Source of the DNA: Calvatia gigantea
Lineage: Eukaryota > Basidiomycota > Agaricomycetes > Agaricales > Lycoperdaceae
NCBI GenBank assembly: GCA_025093985.1
Contig: JACAAK010000016.1
Coordinates: 124,001 to 188,000, forward strand
DNA length: 64,000 nucleotides
Direction: 5' to 3'
The translations under genes were made by a program, and so were the position numbers. A model generated the notes under the pieces. That model was not told the DNA's origin and made no database searches. It saw nothing but the letters and a program-made list of their open reading frames with translations. This document shows positions 35,301 to 47,744 of this stretch, one piece after another (position 1 is the stretch's first letter; every line of letters starts with the position of its first letter).

Positions 35301-38146
35301 CGTAACCAGGGCCGTGGGGCACAAGACTTGAACATGCACCCCGAATAGTTCGAAACTCGTTCGACAGAATTGCCTCGAAACTTTGCAGCCGTGATCAGCA
35401 GTAAATTGAGGAAGATAACTAGAGAGAGTTACCCATAACGCAAAGGCTAAGGTAGAGAGGAGTGAGAAGAGACCAAACAGGGAATGAAGTGATCTGACTT
35501 ACGTTGATGTAGGTGATCCACCGCAAAGCTCCGATCATTGTGGGTTTGGGAATTATGTAGCCTACATTCCGTGAGATACGTTCAGCGAGGTGATCAACGC
35601 CGATAACCTACCCGTGTAAATTCCAATGGTAAGGACGGAAATACCGGCAAATGACTGCGCCATCGCACTTGTTGCGAACAAGGAAGCGATTGCCCGAAAC
35701 CATCCTTTCATCGTGAGGTTCATCGTAAATAAGAAGAGAAGGAAAACACTGTAACAAGTCAGAATCGAACATTTATTATTGAAATTGCACTTACAAGAAT
35801 TGATCCTAGGAAGACATTGATCAGTCAACGTATCCGCAAATCGTCTAAAACTCATACTTACTGCACTCCGTTGAAGCCCGACCAAAAAGTAGAGAACAAT
35901 TGCGAAAACGATGAGAATGCCGAGGGTAATTGGTACATCTACAAGTGTGAGCGCAACGGCTTCAATGAAAGGATGATAGAGAGCGCCGTATTGGTGACGA
36001 AGAACTATGGGACGCTGGGCAAACAGGGCGGGAATCTCAGCCATTGCAGCCAAGGCAGAGAATAGGAGAGAGCTGTGTGTGTGGTCAAATTAGATGCAAT
36101 CACGACAGTCATCTCTCAAAAACTCACAAAAAAAGCACGCCTCCGCGAGAGAAGAAGGCCGCTGTATTATCTTGCACTTTGTAGAAGATGCTCCCCATGA
36201 TAAGTCCTTGGAAGATGAAAGAGCTGAAGGAAGGAGCTTAAAATCTCAACTATAAAGATTTAAGTTAGGTCAGGTACGTACAAGAGGGTTAAACGAACGA
36301 CGAGCAAATTTCCTCGCAAGATCTGAGCACGACGGATCATGACTTCTCGTATCTGCTCAGGGATGCTCAGCAAGTAAGGGCTTTGGAAAACGATGGATCA
36401 GGCACATATTAATTGGACAAAACAATATACGCACCTTCCCTTCCGTGACATCTTAGCGCCCTCCTCGCGAGCACTTTGCTTGTATGCGTTTGCGCGATCC
36501 ATGTTTCCGACGAATCCCGAGATATACTCCTGGATCTCCTGGCGATTACGATTCCCGAGGTCAGAATTCTTGAAGTATTCGGCAAACTCGTTGGCAGTTT
36601 GTGGAAGGCGGACAGGACCGGGTCGAGGAATGCGGCCATTCGAGTTAGTCACTGCAACCAGGAAATCAGCAGTAGTCTGCCTATTTACTGGCTCGTATCT
36701 ATGAACGATCCATATCAATAGGCGGGTTATAGCTCAGGGTGTGATATGTTATACATACCCCATATCAATAAAATATTGCCTGGCCCGATCGCTGGGACCG
36801 AAGTACGCCATTTTGCCCTCATAGATAACGCAAACTTTGTCGAAATGCTTATAGATCGACTCCCCAGCTTGATAGAGAGAGACGATGGTAGTGGTGCGGA
36901 ATGTGTCGGTTGCAACCCGGAGTGCTTGAATGAATTCTAATGCTGTGGAGGCATCAAGTCCACGGGTGGAACTAACAAGAGTCGCTCGGTGAGGATCAAA
37001 GCCAAGTAATCGGGGGGTAGCTCACTTGTCCCAAGCGCCTATGCGACTCCGAGCAGCCATCGCTTCAGCGATAGAGACCCGCTTCTTTTCACCCCCACTA
37101 ATCCCCCGTATCATGTGGTTACCAACAAGGGTCTTCCGTGCGTGTTGCAGACCGAAGACGCTGACCAGCATATCGGTCACTCGTTCGACATATTCGCTGC
37201 GGCTCTCACCGGCGCGGTTGCGAGGAGCGCGAGTGGTCGCAGCGAATTTGAGAGTCTGCTCCACAGTGAGGGTAGGAAAGTGGACATCATCCTCGGGACA
37301 ATATTGCACGTCGCCCCGGTAGTGTCTCTGTAGATCATCTGGAGAAATGGAATCATAACAAATCTCGCCGTCTACAGAGTGGTATTCTTTCCTCCTATTT
37401 GCGAGCGTCTTGAGGAAAGTGGTGCAACCCGACCCGGGTCTTCCAAGGACAACTGTGCAGAATAAGGATAAGTAATAGCTTTGTGGTGAAACCATGATTA
37501 CACCCACGAAGCATTTCCCCTGGCCTGATGACACCTTCAAACTCACTCAAGATATCGCGAATAGGAGGATGCCGAGCGTTTTGGATGGCTTCGACTTCGT
37601 TCAGGGGATTGATTATGGAGCCCACTGTAGGTACATAGGACGCAGTCGCTCCCAGGCCGACCACCCGAAGGTCCCTGAATACTACACCCAGTTCCCGGTG
37701 TTTGATTTGGTATTCTTCTTGTCTGTGGACGTTTTAAACAAAGGCTGATTCAATGATGAAAACAATTTTGCGTGCCTTTGCAAAGTTTTACGGAGGGATT
37801 TTGCGAAGTCAAACCGTTCGGTTAGCTCCAGTGCAAATGTCGGACCCCCACTTGTAGAAGTCTGCGCTTCCGGGTCGACATTTATGGATGCCTTTGCAGA
37901 TTGTGCTGCTCCCAACTCTACAATCCCCCCTAGGTCAAAGAACGTCGCCTCGGCACGAGAAACAGAAGAGCTTCGTGGAGGGGCGCCAGGGCGCGAAGGA
38001 GAGCGTGATAGGGACTCGGGGTGGGCATGGTGAGTTCGTTCCGTGCTCCGTTCTACCTTCAACGCTGTTGATTTCCAAAGAGGTTGAAAGGCTACCTGAG
38101 ACAATGTCTCCGCCTGGAGATCATTGAGCTTATGGTGCTCCGACAT
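32372..38146 (-). CDS. PDR-type (ABCG) ABC transporter, full length, many introns
   Basis: This is an ATP-driven plasma-membrane exporter of the fungal pleiotropic drug resistance family, order NBD1-TMD1-NBD2-TMD2. The start is ATG 38146 (MSEHHKLND) and the stop TAG at 32372-32374, with about 17-20 short introns. NBD1 has Walker [14 protein letters not shown] (near 37420), signature [15 protein letters not shown] (near 37090) and, across an intron, [16 protein letters not shown], which is the usual degenerate PDR Walker B. TMD1 spans about 36400-35050. NBD2 has Walker [13 protein letters not shown] (near 34750), signature [16 protein letters not shown] and Walker B/D-loop [14 protein letters not shown] (near 34240). 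TMD2 covers about 33700-32400 ([35 protein letters not shown]). I saw no frame break when joining exons, though the first intron (41 bp, donor GTTTTC) is atypical. The substrate is unknown; azoles or secondary metabolites are typical for the family. Confidence 0.93.
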
Positions 38147-39519
38147 CCTGAGGTCGAGGCGACGAGGTTTTACAGGTGCAAAGAAGTGCGATTGGGTTTA
38201 TGTAGTATTTCATCTGAAGCTGAGAATCTTGATTCTTCTTACGCGAAAACTTGACGCAAGTACGACAAGGGCACCAGCCAAGGTTATCCCTGATCTTGGA
38301 AAACGAAGATTTTCTCGTGTTTTACTTTAGTCAGCGAAGTACGCAATACACACGCACAGCTGAATGGTTGGGCGATGCTGTAGCAATGTGTCCTGACTAG
38401 GCCTGGCTCGATGTCATGTCAAGTCGGAGTCTCACCTATTGTTCGAGTCTTCTTTGATCAGCTGTCCCTTATGCGCGGTAGCATTATCCGGCGATCCGAT
38501 GAGTCATCTGTGGATCGTAACACTCAAGTTGCCCATATTCTCCATAACATCTGGAACATGGAGAGGAAATGGTGTCGCTTCATCGTGATTTTTTATTGTC
38601 AAAGCCGCTCAATTCGGCTCATGAGAGCAGGTGTCGAATATCTATATCTGAGGAAGAGCGCTAACGTTAACCTTTTATCGTTGAGCGCGGTTTTCTCCAC
38701 CAACCTCGTAGCTCGTGGACCACAACAGTATTCGGAACGGCTCAAGTCCTGCGCCCTAGCCGACACACATTCATTATCTACGGAGTGAAATTTACCGACT
38801 TCCGTTTCACTGGTGGACTTTGAGCACTGATCGATGGCAAGGTCCGTCAGTACAAAACTGATTTAATATATGTGCACAGATTCGCCATATGTTCATGCCT
38901 CCTTTCATAAGGCCCAGAAGCCCACCTGATGGGCACCAACCAGGTGTTTACCCACCCCTTGAGCTCAGGTGTCGGAATATTTGGACGAGTAAAAGGTGTA
39001 ACAACGGCATCCGCAAAACTCAAAAGACTTATTTGTCTTTTTCTTACTTTTGGATATTCGCCTTCATTGAAGAAGAGATTTCCACGAGGTAACCCCACCA
39101 GGGTGCCTCCTCCTGGTACAGCAAAATGAGATAAGTTTATAGAATTACAAAGCCATTGCACCTTAGAATCCGGTAGTGAGAAGTGAGAAGCAGAGGTAGG
39201 GGGAATAAGAACGAACCTCGGAAGACGAAAAAATCACTGTGCCAGGTGAGCAACTCGTTGATTATATATTATAGTCAGTGATTACCGGGGGAGCTGAAAC
39301 CTGACCCCAAATGCGATGGTGGCTGGTGAATCTTTGAAATCATTAGTATAAATCCTGGAGTCGTGGCGTCAGCGAAAAGTGATTAAGCCTGGTTATATCG
39401 ACTTTAAATTTAACGTGGCACAGGACGAAAACATCCTGACCGTCGACTACGCTTCGCCTCGTCCCCCGTAGGAACTCAGCTTGTACCCATCTTGACCCTC
39501 TCATCCCACCCAAGACCAT
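38147..39519. other. Upstream region of the ABC transporter and intergenic repeats
   Basis: Positions 38147 to about 38400 would contain the ABC promoter; I see no convincing TATA box. The rest has no supported gene. About 39140-39520 resembles array blocks near 52510-52640 and 28160-28330. Confidence 0.5.
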
Positions 39520-39524
39520 GCACC

Positions 39525-39855
39525 TGTTGTAGAAATGGCCCTATGGACTAAGTTCGGACAATTGACTGATTGTTTACCATTTCTGTTGACTATGCTTGCG
39601 GCATCACTTTCCTTACATAATCATAGATTATTTTTGCTACCAAGTAGGATGTACACCTCAGTTTCGTTCTGTACGAAGACTGAGGTGAGTAATCTAGTAT
39701 ACCATTGTACCTTGTTCAATATCTGATATTAGTCTCAGATTTAACCCTTATTTTAGGTATTTAATATATCCTGAGTTTTCGTTCTCTACGAAGACTGAGA
39801 TTTAACTCTTATTTTATCTCCTTCGATCTACGACGTTCGTTATCCTCTCACATCA
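39525..39855 (+). repeat. Solo LTR of a copia relative, perfect 5-bp target duplication
   Basis: It starts TGTTGTAG, ends CACATCA, and is 331 bp long. GCACC flanks it at 39520-39524 and 39856-39860. Internally it shares the paired motif CCTCAG..TCGTTC..ACGA..CTGAG and TTAATATAT with the LTR at 5708-6000, so it is a diverged relative. The homologous array block near 52630-52650 reads straight through without an insert. A full element probably inserted and was then reduced by LTR-LTR recombination. Confidence 0.9.
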
Positions 39856-39860
39856 GCACC

Positions 39861-41021
39861 AGTGAGTTGTCAATAAATACCTCCACGAATACATGACTTC
39901 TCGTGTTGGAGACTCCGCTTAAAACGAGTATACATCAAATCTCAGCCGGGTATGACACCGAACGCCATGACTCACTGTGCAGAAGGCGGATCTCGATACG
40001 CCCGGGCTAAAGATTTCTTGCACTTCCATCACACCTTCTTCGATAGTACAGGCATCAAAAATGCACTGAATGCACTTGGAACACCCTATCTATAAGGCGA
40101 CCCATGTTATACGTAAACAGACCCAGACGAAAAGAGAAAGTCACACAGCGATGGAACCTCCCGATAATCAGTCGGAGGCCGTAATCGAAGGCGTCAAAAT
40201 CCGGGACGTGCCTGGGGGGCAGTGTGTATCGTCATAGACAAACTCCGTATATCTCACGTGTGTTCAACAAGACCGTATGCTCCTCTTCGAACGCGATATA
40301 ATTGTTGAGACTTCAGCTGTTAGAGCTGATGTGGTGTGGTGACCTGGGTGTCTTTGGGAAATGATGAGTGAATGAATGGGGAAAGCGTTTTTTTTTTCGT
40401 TTACAATGCATTTCGGCGCCTATCATGAGGGTAAATTCGTTGTAATCTCGGGCCAGGTTTAGTGTTTAGATTCGCATCCTAAGTAGGTCCCGTAATGTAC
40501 GTCAATTCTTTGATGCAAGCTAGCCTCAAATGCCCCGCGCAGTCCACAATCTTCGGCCACACCCCGTGTTATCTGAATTCCACCCAGAAAGCATCTACGT
40601 TAATCAGGCGTGCCCAACGGACTTCACGATTAATCATCTCACGCATTGGGCCCTACACAAAGGCGCGGTCAATATCCACACATGGGTACTTATTACACCG
40701 ACCAGACACAGTTGCAGCAGACCCCCTAGGCACACTTTGGATGTGCACTTACAAGGTGGGGCCATCTTTACTCTTCCGCCGTTCTTTGTTCATCCTATCG
40801 ATCTCCCTACCTCCTATTTGCTCTAGCTCTGCCACAGCAGGTACAAGTGGAGGCCGGATGGATTCCGGCCTAAGCATGTCCGAACAACTATCCACTTTCA
40901 TATCTCACTCCCGAAATGTCTATATTTTGAGAAGGAATTACATGATGGACGATCCCCAGGATCAGTCGACGACAAATTACAAAACCAAAAATAAAAGGGT
41001 GCCAAAGTGAAAGCACGCTAA
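39861..41021. other. Decayed array-unit sequence between the solo LTR and a seven-TM gene
   Basis: Position 39861 onward continues the block that matches 52640-52760. About 40110-40340 resembles 53120-53340, and about 40780-41020 resembles 10690-10900, the 3' flank of another seven-TM copy. No coding frame is supported. Confidence 0.6.
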
Positions 41022-42247
41022 CTAAACAGCCAACTCAGAACGGGACATCGACGGAGAACCTATTGCCATTATAGCTGTAGTTGCAGATGCGCGAGATTGA
41101 GGGCCACTTGCGTCATCAGTGGCGGCCAGTGCGCCGTGGTTCCATTTTAAATTTGTGAGTTCGCGTTCTGTTTCTGAGGTCCATCCTCGTCCGGTCGCAA
41201 CACGATAAACAACAAGGAAGTAGGCGATGACCTGAGCACATAAGAGGTGCGCAAAAGATGCTATCACTGCAACAAGCGCACATACCTTGATTGTAGAATC
41301 ATTCTCGACGAATAGATAAGCAGCGGGGCTTTTAAGGCCATATAAGATTGCGGACACAATGGACCATACAGACTCCAAAGCATAGGATTCAACCAGCATC
41401 GCAACGACGCTCACGTAAGGACCTTGTAGAGCGTCGGATGTTCCTAGATCATCATAAATCCCGCCGTCACACGCTTGATACTGGATCAGGTACTTACCCA
41501 TCATCTTGATACATTGCCTTCGTACTAGCAAAATACGCCCGATTACTAGCCCGGTAACAAGGAAAGTCAAAGCCGGCAGAACCGCATATTCTGTAATGAC
41601 CATTATAGTATAGCTCCGGCGACTCGGCCAATTTGGGAGAATGGAGCCCGGTAATGTGACGAGTAGAACGTCCAGTGCTGATTATGTTATTAGGTACGAC
41701 AAACATTGAGAGTCTCTCTCAGCATACCTGTGTAAGAGAAAAGGAGCAACAAAGGCAGAACAGTGGCTGCTGCGGCATATCGTACTCCACTCCATATTAT
41801 ACGCATACGCCAGATCTTTCAAGATGGTGAGTCCAGCAATATCGACAAATCAGATTGACGAATGACCTGTATCGCCATCGCCATGACTACAACAGCCAAG
41901 TTGAGGATGCCACCTGCTGTCCTAAATGATTGGGCGGTTGGATCTTGCGAATTTTCATACTTCAATGGCCCTCCAGGAAAGTCGGGATGATTGACGTAAG
42001 CCAATTGGATCATCCGTGTGCTCACTCCGAGAAAGGCCGTCGTACAAAAGGACAGAAGAGAAATATATGCAAGTGTGAACCTCGCTTGTCTTTGTTTGTC
42101 CGGCTCCCGAAGCTGAGTGTAAAACGACCTTGCACAGAGACAGTAAAGCGTGAACACGATACCATACAAAGTTCCGAGGATAGTAGTAGAGCCGATAAGG
42201 TCAAAGGCTTCGAAGAGAAACGGTTGACTTTGAGACGTGGCGGTCAT
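41022..42247 (-). CDS. Seven-TM membrane protein, basidiomycete family (copy 5, intact)
   Basis: Five exons as in the 10903-12133 copy. Exon 1 is 42247-41867 (381 nt, MTATSQSQPF...), and exon 2 reads IWRMRIIWSGVRYAAAATVLPLL. Exon 3 ends ILLVRRQCIKMMG before a GTAAGTAC donor. Exon 4 contains YVSVVAMLVESYALESVWS, and exon 5 VIAYFLVVYRVATGRGWTSE through SMSRSELAV and stop at 41022. All exons are open. Introns 3 (75 nt) and 4 (54 nt) are multiples of three without stops, so unspliced RNA would still be readable. It is closest to copy 2; both share the TGRGWTSETERELTNL tail. Function unknown. Confidence 0.8.
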
Positions 42248-44859
42248 GATGCAAATGGGGAGTGAACTACTGGCAATATTGCCAACTTGTGTGAGTATAT
42301 ATCCTACCGGTGACTCAACGTCAGTTCCCGAAATTATACCAGCGTTCAAAGGGGAGTAGGCGGAAACAGATCTGGACAGTTACGCCGTTTTCGTGGCCGT
42401 GTTCTGTCCGCTCCCGAAGTGTCGGAGGAGCATCATTCATATTGACTTGAACTTTATATTGGGCCTTTGCTTGCAGTTGAGATGTCGGGCCCGTCAGGGG
42501 TTCCCGGTGACCCAGGGATTCCTTGGCTAAACAAACATATCGGGGTCATGATATCATTCTTCCATGACCGTGACAAACGGCTTTGCTGGGCTAGATTTAC
42601 ATATTTTGCGCATTGCAGGTCACTATTCTCCGTGATTTGGAACAGTGTGGAAGTTTGCCTATCCACATAGAAAGGGTGCCGGACCAATATTAAGGGAATC
42701 TCATAACCAAGCTGCAAGAAATGGGGATGGGTGGGGTTGAGATTAGCCGGTGGGAAGGGGGGGTGAGATAGTTCTGGGTTTTTGATTATTCAAATGTTCA
42801 TCCATACCGTGCCCCTCGAAAGAATCATAAGGCTGAACTACACATTTCTAGCAGCCTCTCCACCAGCCTTGCTGTACTGGATGGGTGATGAGTGATCTGG
42901 AATTGAACGAGCTTATGAGTATTTCGCATGCGAACCTGCCTTATGATAAGATTCAACGGAGCATGAACAAGGGTTTAAATCTACCACTAGCGGCTAGATG
43001 CATTGTGATGCATACTTCGTAACTGTGCACTTTTTTCTGCCTCCCTCAGTGCTACCGTACGAGCCCAGGTGCAATTCCCCCATCATCCCAAGTGCGTGCT
43101 CGTGACGACAGCTTATTCTGAGGGGTTTCGGGCATGGAGGGGGACGGTGGAACCACGGCTGGTTCGGGGGTCGAGGCGGGCGGGGGCGGATGTCAATTAC
43201 AATCAGTTGATTTGCGCGAGTGTCAATCCTACCCGGTACCGCAGCGCTAACGTCAAAGGTAAATCGGCTGCAGTAAGATACCCCTTTCCCCATGCATCAC
43301 TGGTTGCTTTGATGAAATTAGATTGAATTTACGTTAGGCGGTCGATTCTAATGCTGAATATTGTTGGGTGCTCCTCATTCCGGGTGGAGCTTCTGAATGG
43401 CTCAGGCCTGACCTTTCTCAGTAGTTCAGAATCGGCTACCATGTGCTCGGTGCTGTCAACGCGGTAAGAAAAACGCTTGGCTGGGTTTGTCGGGTGGGGA
43501 GATGATTAGGTACCGGGCTTCGGCACCGGCTTCAGCAAGCGACTGGATGACTGTAGATCGCCAAGCTATTGAGCTGAAGCATTTGTGCGGTTAATGTTAC
43601 TGTGGCATGCGGAGGACTGTATCCACGGCGTCCTATCTTTTCACCACCTGAAGGAAGCAGTCTTTGAAAAGATAATCATTGATGACGGATAGTGGGTCGA
43701 GGGTTTATGGGGATAAGTACTCGCTCCAGGTCCAGATAAATGGGACAATAGGGAACTGGGGGCAGGGGACGGATTTGAAGAAGATGGTTTGTCTTAGTCA
43801 CCGAAAATGTACGGAGCGCTATCATCATTTGATCCATCAAGCTCGTTCCTTCTTCCCTTCCCACTATCAGCTGCGCCAATAAATCCCGCCATGAACATAT
43901 CGCTTCTCGTGCCCACTGTGCCTGAGACGGATCCCTACCATTGTGTGCCTGAGATGTACCGGAGTAGCCAGACAGGATGACGCATGAGGTCTTGAGGTCT
44001 TGGAGGGTCGAGGATTGGGTGTTGGGCCGGGCCGCGTGGTGAAAGGAGAGCTATTTTTCGTGACTGACATGCCTAAGAAAATGATGGTCGGAAAGGCATA
44101 TCTCCCTTCAAATAATGCAATAGCACTTATTATCGATAAACCACCAGTCACAACGCGAATGTCGTTCTTCATCGAATGGCTCAATCGAATGTATCCACCA
44201 CGAATATTTTTGAGACGGACGTCCTTTGGCGATTTTTTCCCCCTCAAACTTCACCACAAAAGAGCTAGTGTATGCGCGGTAGCTATGTTCGATCACAGTC
44301 AGCTTCGAAATTATGGGAGCTCCTCAAAAGGGCACAGTTCAAACACCTTTTCGAGACCTCTACCGAAATCTGTTAAGACACCGAAGCCAGCTGGTGCGTC
44401 AGGCCGGCGTAACTACTTGGTTCACTGGATGGAAGCGCGAGTGAATCGAAAGCGCCGCGAGAGTTGAGCCTGAAGGGGCGCAAGAACGGGTATGACCAAG
44501 TGAATATCCATCTCAGGGAGAAAATTTCTCACAGGATGGGATGGATAAGGCGGTGACGCGAGAGGAGATAGGTCTAATTTAGTAGAAAGATGGTGTCGAG
44601 TTGGTTAGCTTGCAGGGGGATAAATCGGTTAAGGCTGGGGCCCAAAATGGAGGTGTACTGCTGCTCATGGGATGTATTTTGTCTATCCTAATATGAACGC
44701 AGATGTTCAGTGGATTTAACTTGTGATATTGGTGTCTTGATCGGACGCTACGAGATATGCAAGCCAGACAGAAGTAGCCGTCCCGCTGAAATGGGGTTCC
44801 TGTCTCGTGAGCCCAGTTCTCTGGAGTATTGGAGCTCCATGGGATCCGCCTAAGCTAAG
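42248..44859. other. Decayed array-unit sequence, no supported gene
   Basis: About 42400-42760 and 42990-43340 resemble 12350-12640 and 12890-13250. About 43680-44470 resembles 13650-14180, 54130-54560 and 61440-61900. A plus-strand frame at 44000-44467 (155 residues, low complexity in lysine, serine and proline) overlaps this recurring block, but no paralogue keeps the same frame, so I do not call it a gene. Confidence 0.55.
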
Positions 44860-46672
44860 AATATGCTCGGCACCAAGGGACCGATGGTGGCTAATGCTAA
44901 GCCTTCAAGGCCGCACAACATTAAGTCAATTTCAATACTACACAGAATACGGTATCAATAGGTGAAGTACGAACGGAGAATGGACGAATTCACTAGACTC
45001 CTTTCTCAGCGATTGGGACGAAAGGGGGTTGGCGAAGCTTGGGGGAGAACAACGGTGCTTCTGGAACAGTGCATTTGGGAATGTGTATATCCATCTGTGG
45101 ACAATGACCACTATTTACAGCGTGAGTGACATACCAAAGGCCAACAACGGGGAACATACGTTTGAACTTGGAAATTATTGGGTAGAAGCTGGCTATTGGC
45201 GAAAATTTCTCCCGACACAACACTCGTCGAAGTTCTCCGTGCAAGAATATTCAAGAGAGTGGTTTTTCCTGCGCAATATTCTCATATCAACGTCGTCAAC
45301 TTCCCAGGGGCAACGTAACCCGACATATTGTTCGGTAACCTCTATCCTTTTCGCCAGCAATGGGAATAATATAATTATAAGACGTCGCCAAGAGAAGATA
45401 TCCACCATTGGGTACGCAGTCCAGCAGTCTCCTCCAGCTCCTTGTCGTTGGTCACACCCGCTTCTTTGTCATTGGTGATCCGAAGTTTCTTGCATCCACG
45501 ACAGAAGAGAGCGATGGCACTCCCGTGTAGACTGAGGTCATAAATTCGGTCAAAGCAGGGAGAGCTGTAAAGATGTCGATCCTGTAAGCGACGACGAAAC
45601 CGTAGTTCTGCGGTGCAGTTGTGTGGGTTTTAACCCTGGGCAACGAAATGCGCCGCAGAACCTTCCGAGAATCAGGCCATGGGAATCCATTAGGAAGGAT
45701 CAGAAAGCAACTACTCACAACGCAGGGCAGTGTGGGCAGTCAGCCGACTGCTACACATCCTTGGTTCCAAATGGTAGCGTTTCGCAGCAAAGACCCTGGG
45801 GAACAAGGCTTGAACGCGCGCCTCCGAAGAATTCAGAATTTGGTCAACCATAATGGTGTTAAAACTTTGGAGTCGTAATCAGCCATGGGTTGAGGAAGAT
45901 ACTTAGGAAGACATACCCATATCGCAAAAACTAAGGCAAGGGAAAATGAGGATCGAAACAGGCCAAATAATGAGCGAGGTGACGTGGGTGTAAGTGACCC
46001 AGCACGAAGTTCCAATCATCGTGGGTTTGGGAGTTATGTGACCTACGTTCCATTAGATACGTTCAGCAAAGTAATCAGTGCTGGTAATGTGCCAACGTAA
46101 ATTGCAATGGAGGAGGGAAGGAAATGCCAGTAAACGACTATGCCGTCGAATCTGTTGTGAAGAATGTCGGAACCATTTCTTCATCGTTGAGGTACATCGT
46201 TCACAAGAAAGGAAGGAAACACTAAGGAAAAGTCGATCCTAAGGGACATTGATCAGTCGACGTCTATACACAAGTTATGTGCTTCGAGCACTTACTGCAT
46301 CCCATTTAACTTTAGCACAAAAGTAAAGAACGATGGCGGAAACAGCAGTTATGTCGAGAGGGATCGGTACGTCAACAATCTAAAGTACAATCGCCTCGGT
46401 ACAGGCATGGTAGAGAGTGCCACATTGACTATGGGGCGGTCGACAAATAGGGCAGGAATTTCCAACACTGAAGTCAAATTATAGAAAAGAACACTGGGTG
46501 GTCAAATCCACGAAACCGCGATAGTCGTCTATCAAAAACTCACAAGACAAGGACGTCTCTGTAAACACCACTGTAGTATCCTGCACGTTGTAGAAAATGC
46601 TCCCAATTATCAGCGCATGGAATACGAAAGAACCGAACAGAGCAGATCAGAATCCGAGTTATAGAGGTTTAG
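44860..46672 (-). pseudogene. Partial, decayed copy of the PDR ABC transporter
   Basis: It is collinear with about 34340-36250 of the intact gene, from within NBD2 back into TMD1. Recognisable pieces include MDIHIPKCTVPEAPLFSPKLRQPPFVPIAEKG, matching [32 protein letters not shown] in the intact protein. The NBD2 Walker A has decayed: the codons for GESGAGKTT now contain a stop and lose the first glycines. NBD1, the rest of NBD2 and TMD2 are absent. Both introns and exons are represented, so this is a genomic duplication, not a processed copy. Confidence 0.88.
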
Positions 46673-47255
46673 GCAACGATTAGGGCTGGTGGAACACGCA
46701 CGGGAGGGGGAGGTCATTGGGGAGCAAGTTTCCTTGCCAGATTTGAGGGTGACGAATTGTGCGCATGAGTTGTTGTAGTCGGTGTTGTGTTATATGGGTC
46801 CAGTGCGGTGGCATACATAAACTGTGGATCGTTTTTTTGATGATGAGTTCCTGGCAGTGCCTGCAGAGCCCAGACAGCGCGGGCCAGAAAAAGAAGTGTG
46901 AACGTTGCTGTTTTTGTTCGTGAGTGTGACATGTGACGGAATCTCTCCTGTTGCCAACTACGCTTCGCCTCACTTCGCCCCTTCGCCTCATCGTTTCTCT
47001 TTCTCTCGAAGCTTCACAAGCTTCGCAGCTCGTATCTAGCCTAACACTCCCATCCCACACAAGCCATGCGTTGGCGAGTTGAACTTGCGACCTCAGTTGG
47101 AGCCCTTGAACATTGATGCCTCCCATTTCAGCCTGGCACCAGAGGCCCCTTCTCAACCGTCAATACCCATTTGCACACATAAGCTGTTTTGAAAGGTGAT
47201 GCCCAATACCCGAATTGGTGGTACTGATTACGCCCGCCAGACGCACTACGGCAGA
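46673..47255. repeat. Array block duplicated at about 48396-48960 and 49321-49420
   Basis: The sequence beginning GGCTGGTGGAACAC at about 46684 recurs with divergence as GGCTTGTGGTGGAACAC near 48403, including the GTGAGTGTGACATGTGAC and CATCCCACACAAGCCATGCG blocks. The right 90 bp (47165-47255) recur at 49321-49420 and 60541-60650. No gene. Confidence 0.65.
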
Positions 47256-47744
47256 ATTGGAGGCAAGCTTTAGAAAGATGTCAGTGATATCAAGGTGCTT
47301 GAATACTTCTAGTCTGAGGTCGATGCAGTTGTGAAGGCTGTGGACATGGTCTTGTTCACTGGGTGTGAGCGTGGATTGTTCTAGGGATTGGAAGATGGCA
47401 GGGATGTGCTGGTTGGTAGATGAAGAAGCATTGGTGAGCCCTGCATACATGTCGGCGAAGGTGATGCATATGGTGGCAAGGGCAATGTGCCTGTTGATGA
47501 CTAGCCACTTGTTTTGAGTGGTGATGGCTTCCATTTCACTGTTGGTGGCCTTGTCAACATCTTTCAGTAGGGATTCAAGGAACCCCTGTGCTGGGGATGG
47601 CGTGGTGGTGAGGTTATAACAAGTGTCCTGAGGGGCAGGTGCTTGGTTGCTGCCTGGTTCTGGAAGGGAAACAGAGGAGATTGTGGTTGGGTTGGGATGG
47701 ACGAGGGAGTGAATAGTGATGCAGTTAGTTTGGGAGGAAGGCAT
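47160..47744 (-). CDS. Frame downstream of the gypsy chromodomain, chimeric C-terminus
   Basis: The 194-residue frame begins 7 bp after the chromodomain stop (MPSSQTNCITIHS). Residues about 1-160 are Ser/Thr/Pro-rich, then mostly helical-looking, with no domain I recognise; gypsy elements can carry an extra frame here, or this may be a displaced Gag-like region. The last about 30 residues (SNSAVVRLAGVISTTNSGIG...) are encoded by array sequence that recurs at 49321-49420, so the native stop was lost and the frame now ends in host repeat. Whether it is expressed is unknown. Confidence 0.4.
   Translation of the reverse strand: MPSSQTNCITIHSLVHPNPTTISSVSLPEPGSNQAPAPQDTCYNLTTTPSPAQGFLESLLKDVDKATNSEMEAITTQNKWLVINRHIALATICITFADMYAGLTNASSSTNQHIPAIFQSLEQSTLTPSEQDHVHSLHNCIDLRLEVFKHLDITDIFLKLASNSAVVRLAGVISTTNSGIGHHLSKQLMCANGY

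Noticed and set aside
38847..39161. 104-residue minus-strand frame upstream of the ABC gene
   Set aside because: It has no recognisable motif, no paralogue support, and lies in repeat-like sequence with short inverted segments.
44000..44467. 155-residue plus-strand frame with basic and Ser-rich composition
   Set aside because: The same block near 13800, 54300 and 61600 does not keep this frame, so coding is not supported.
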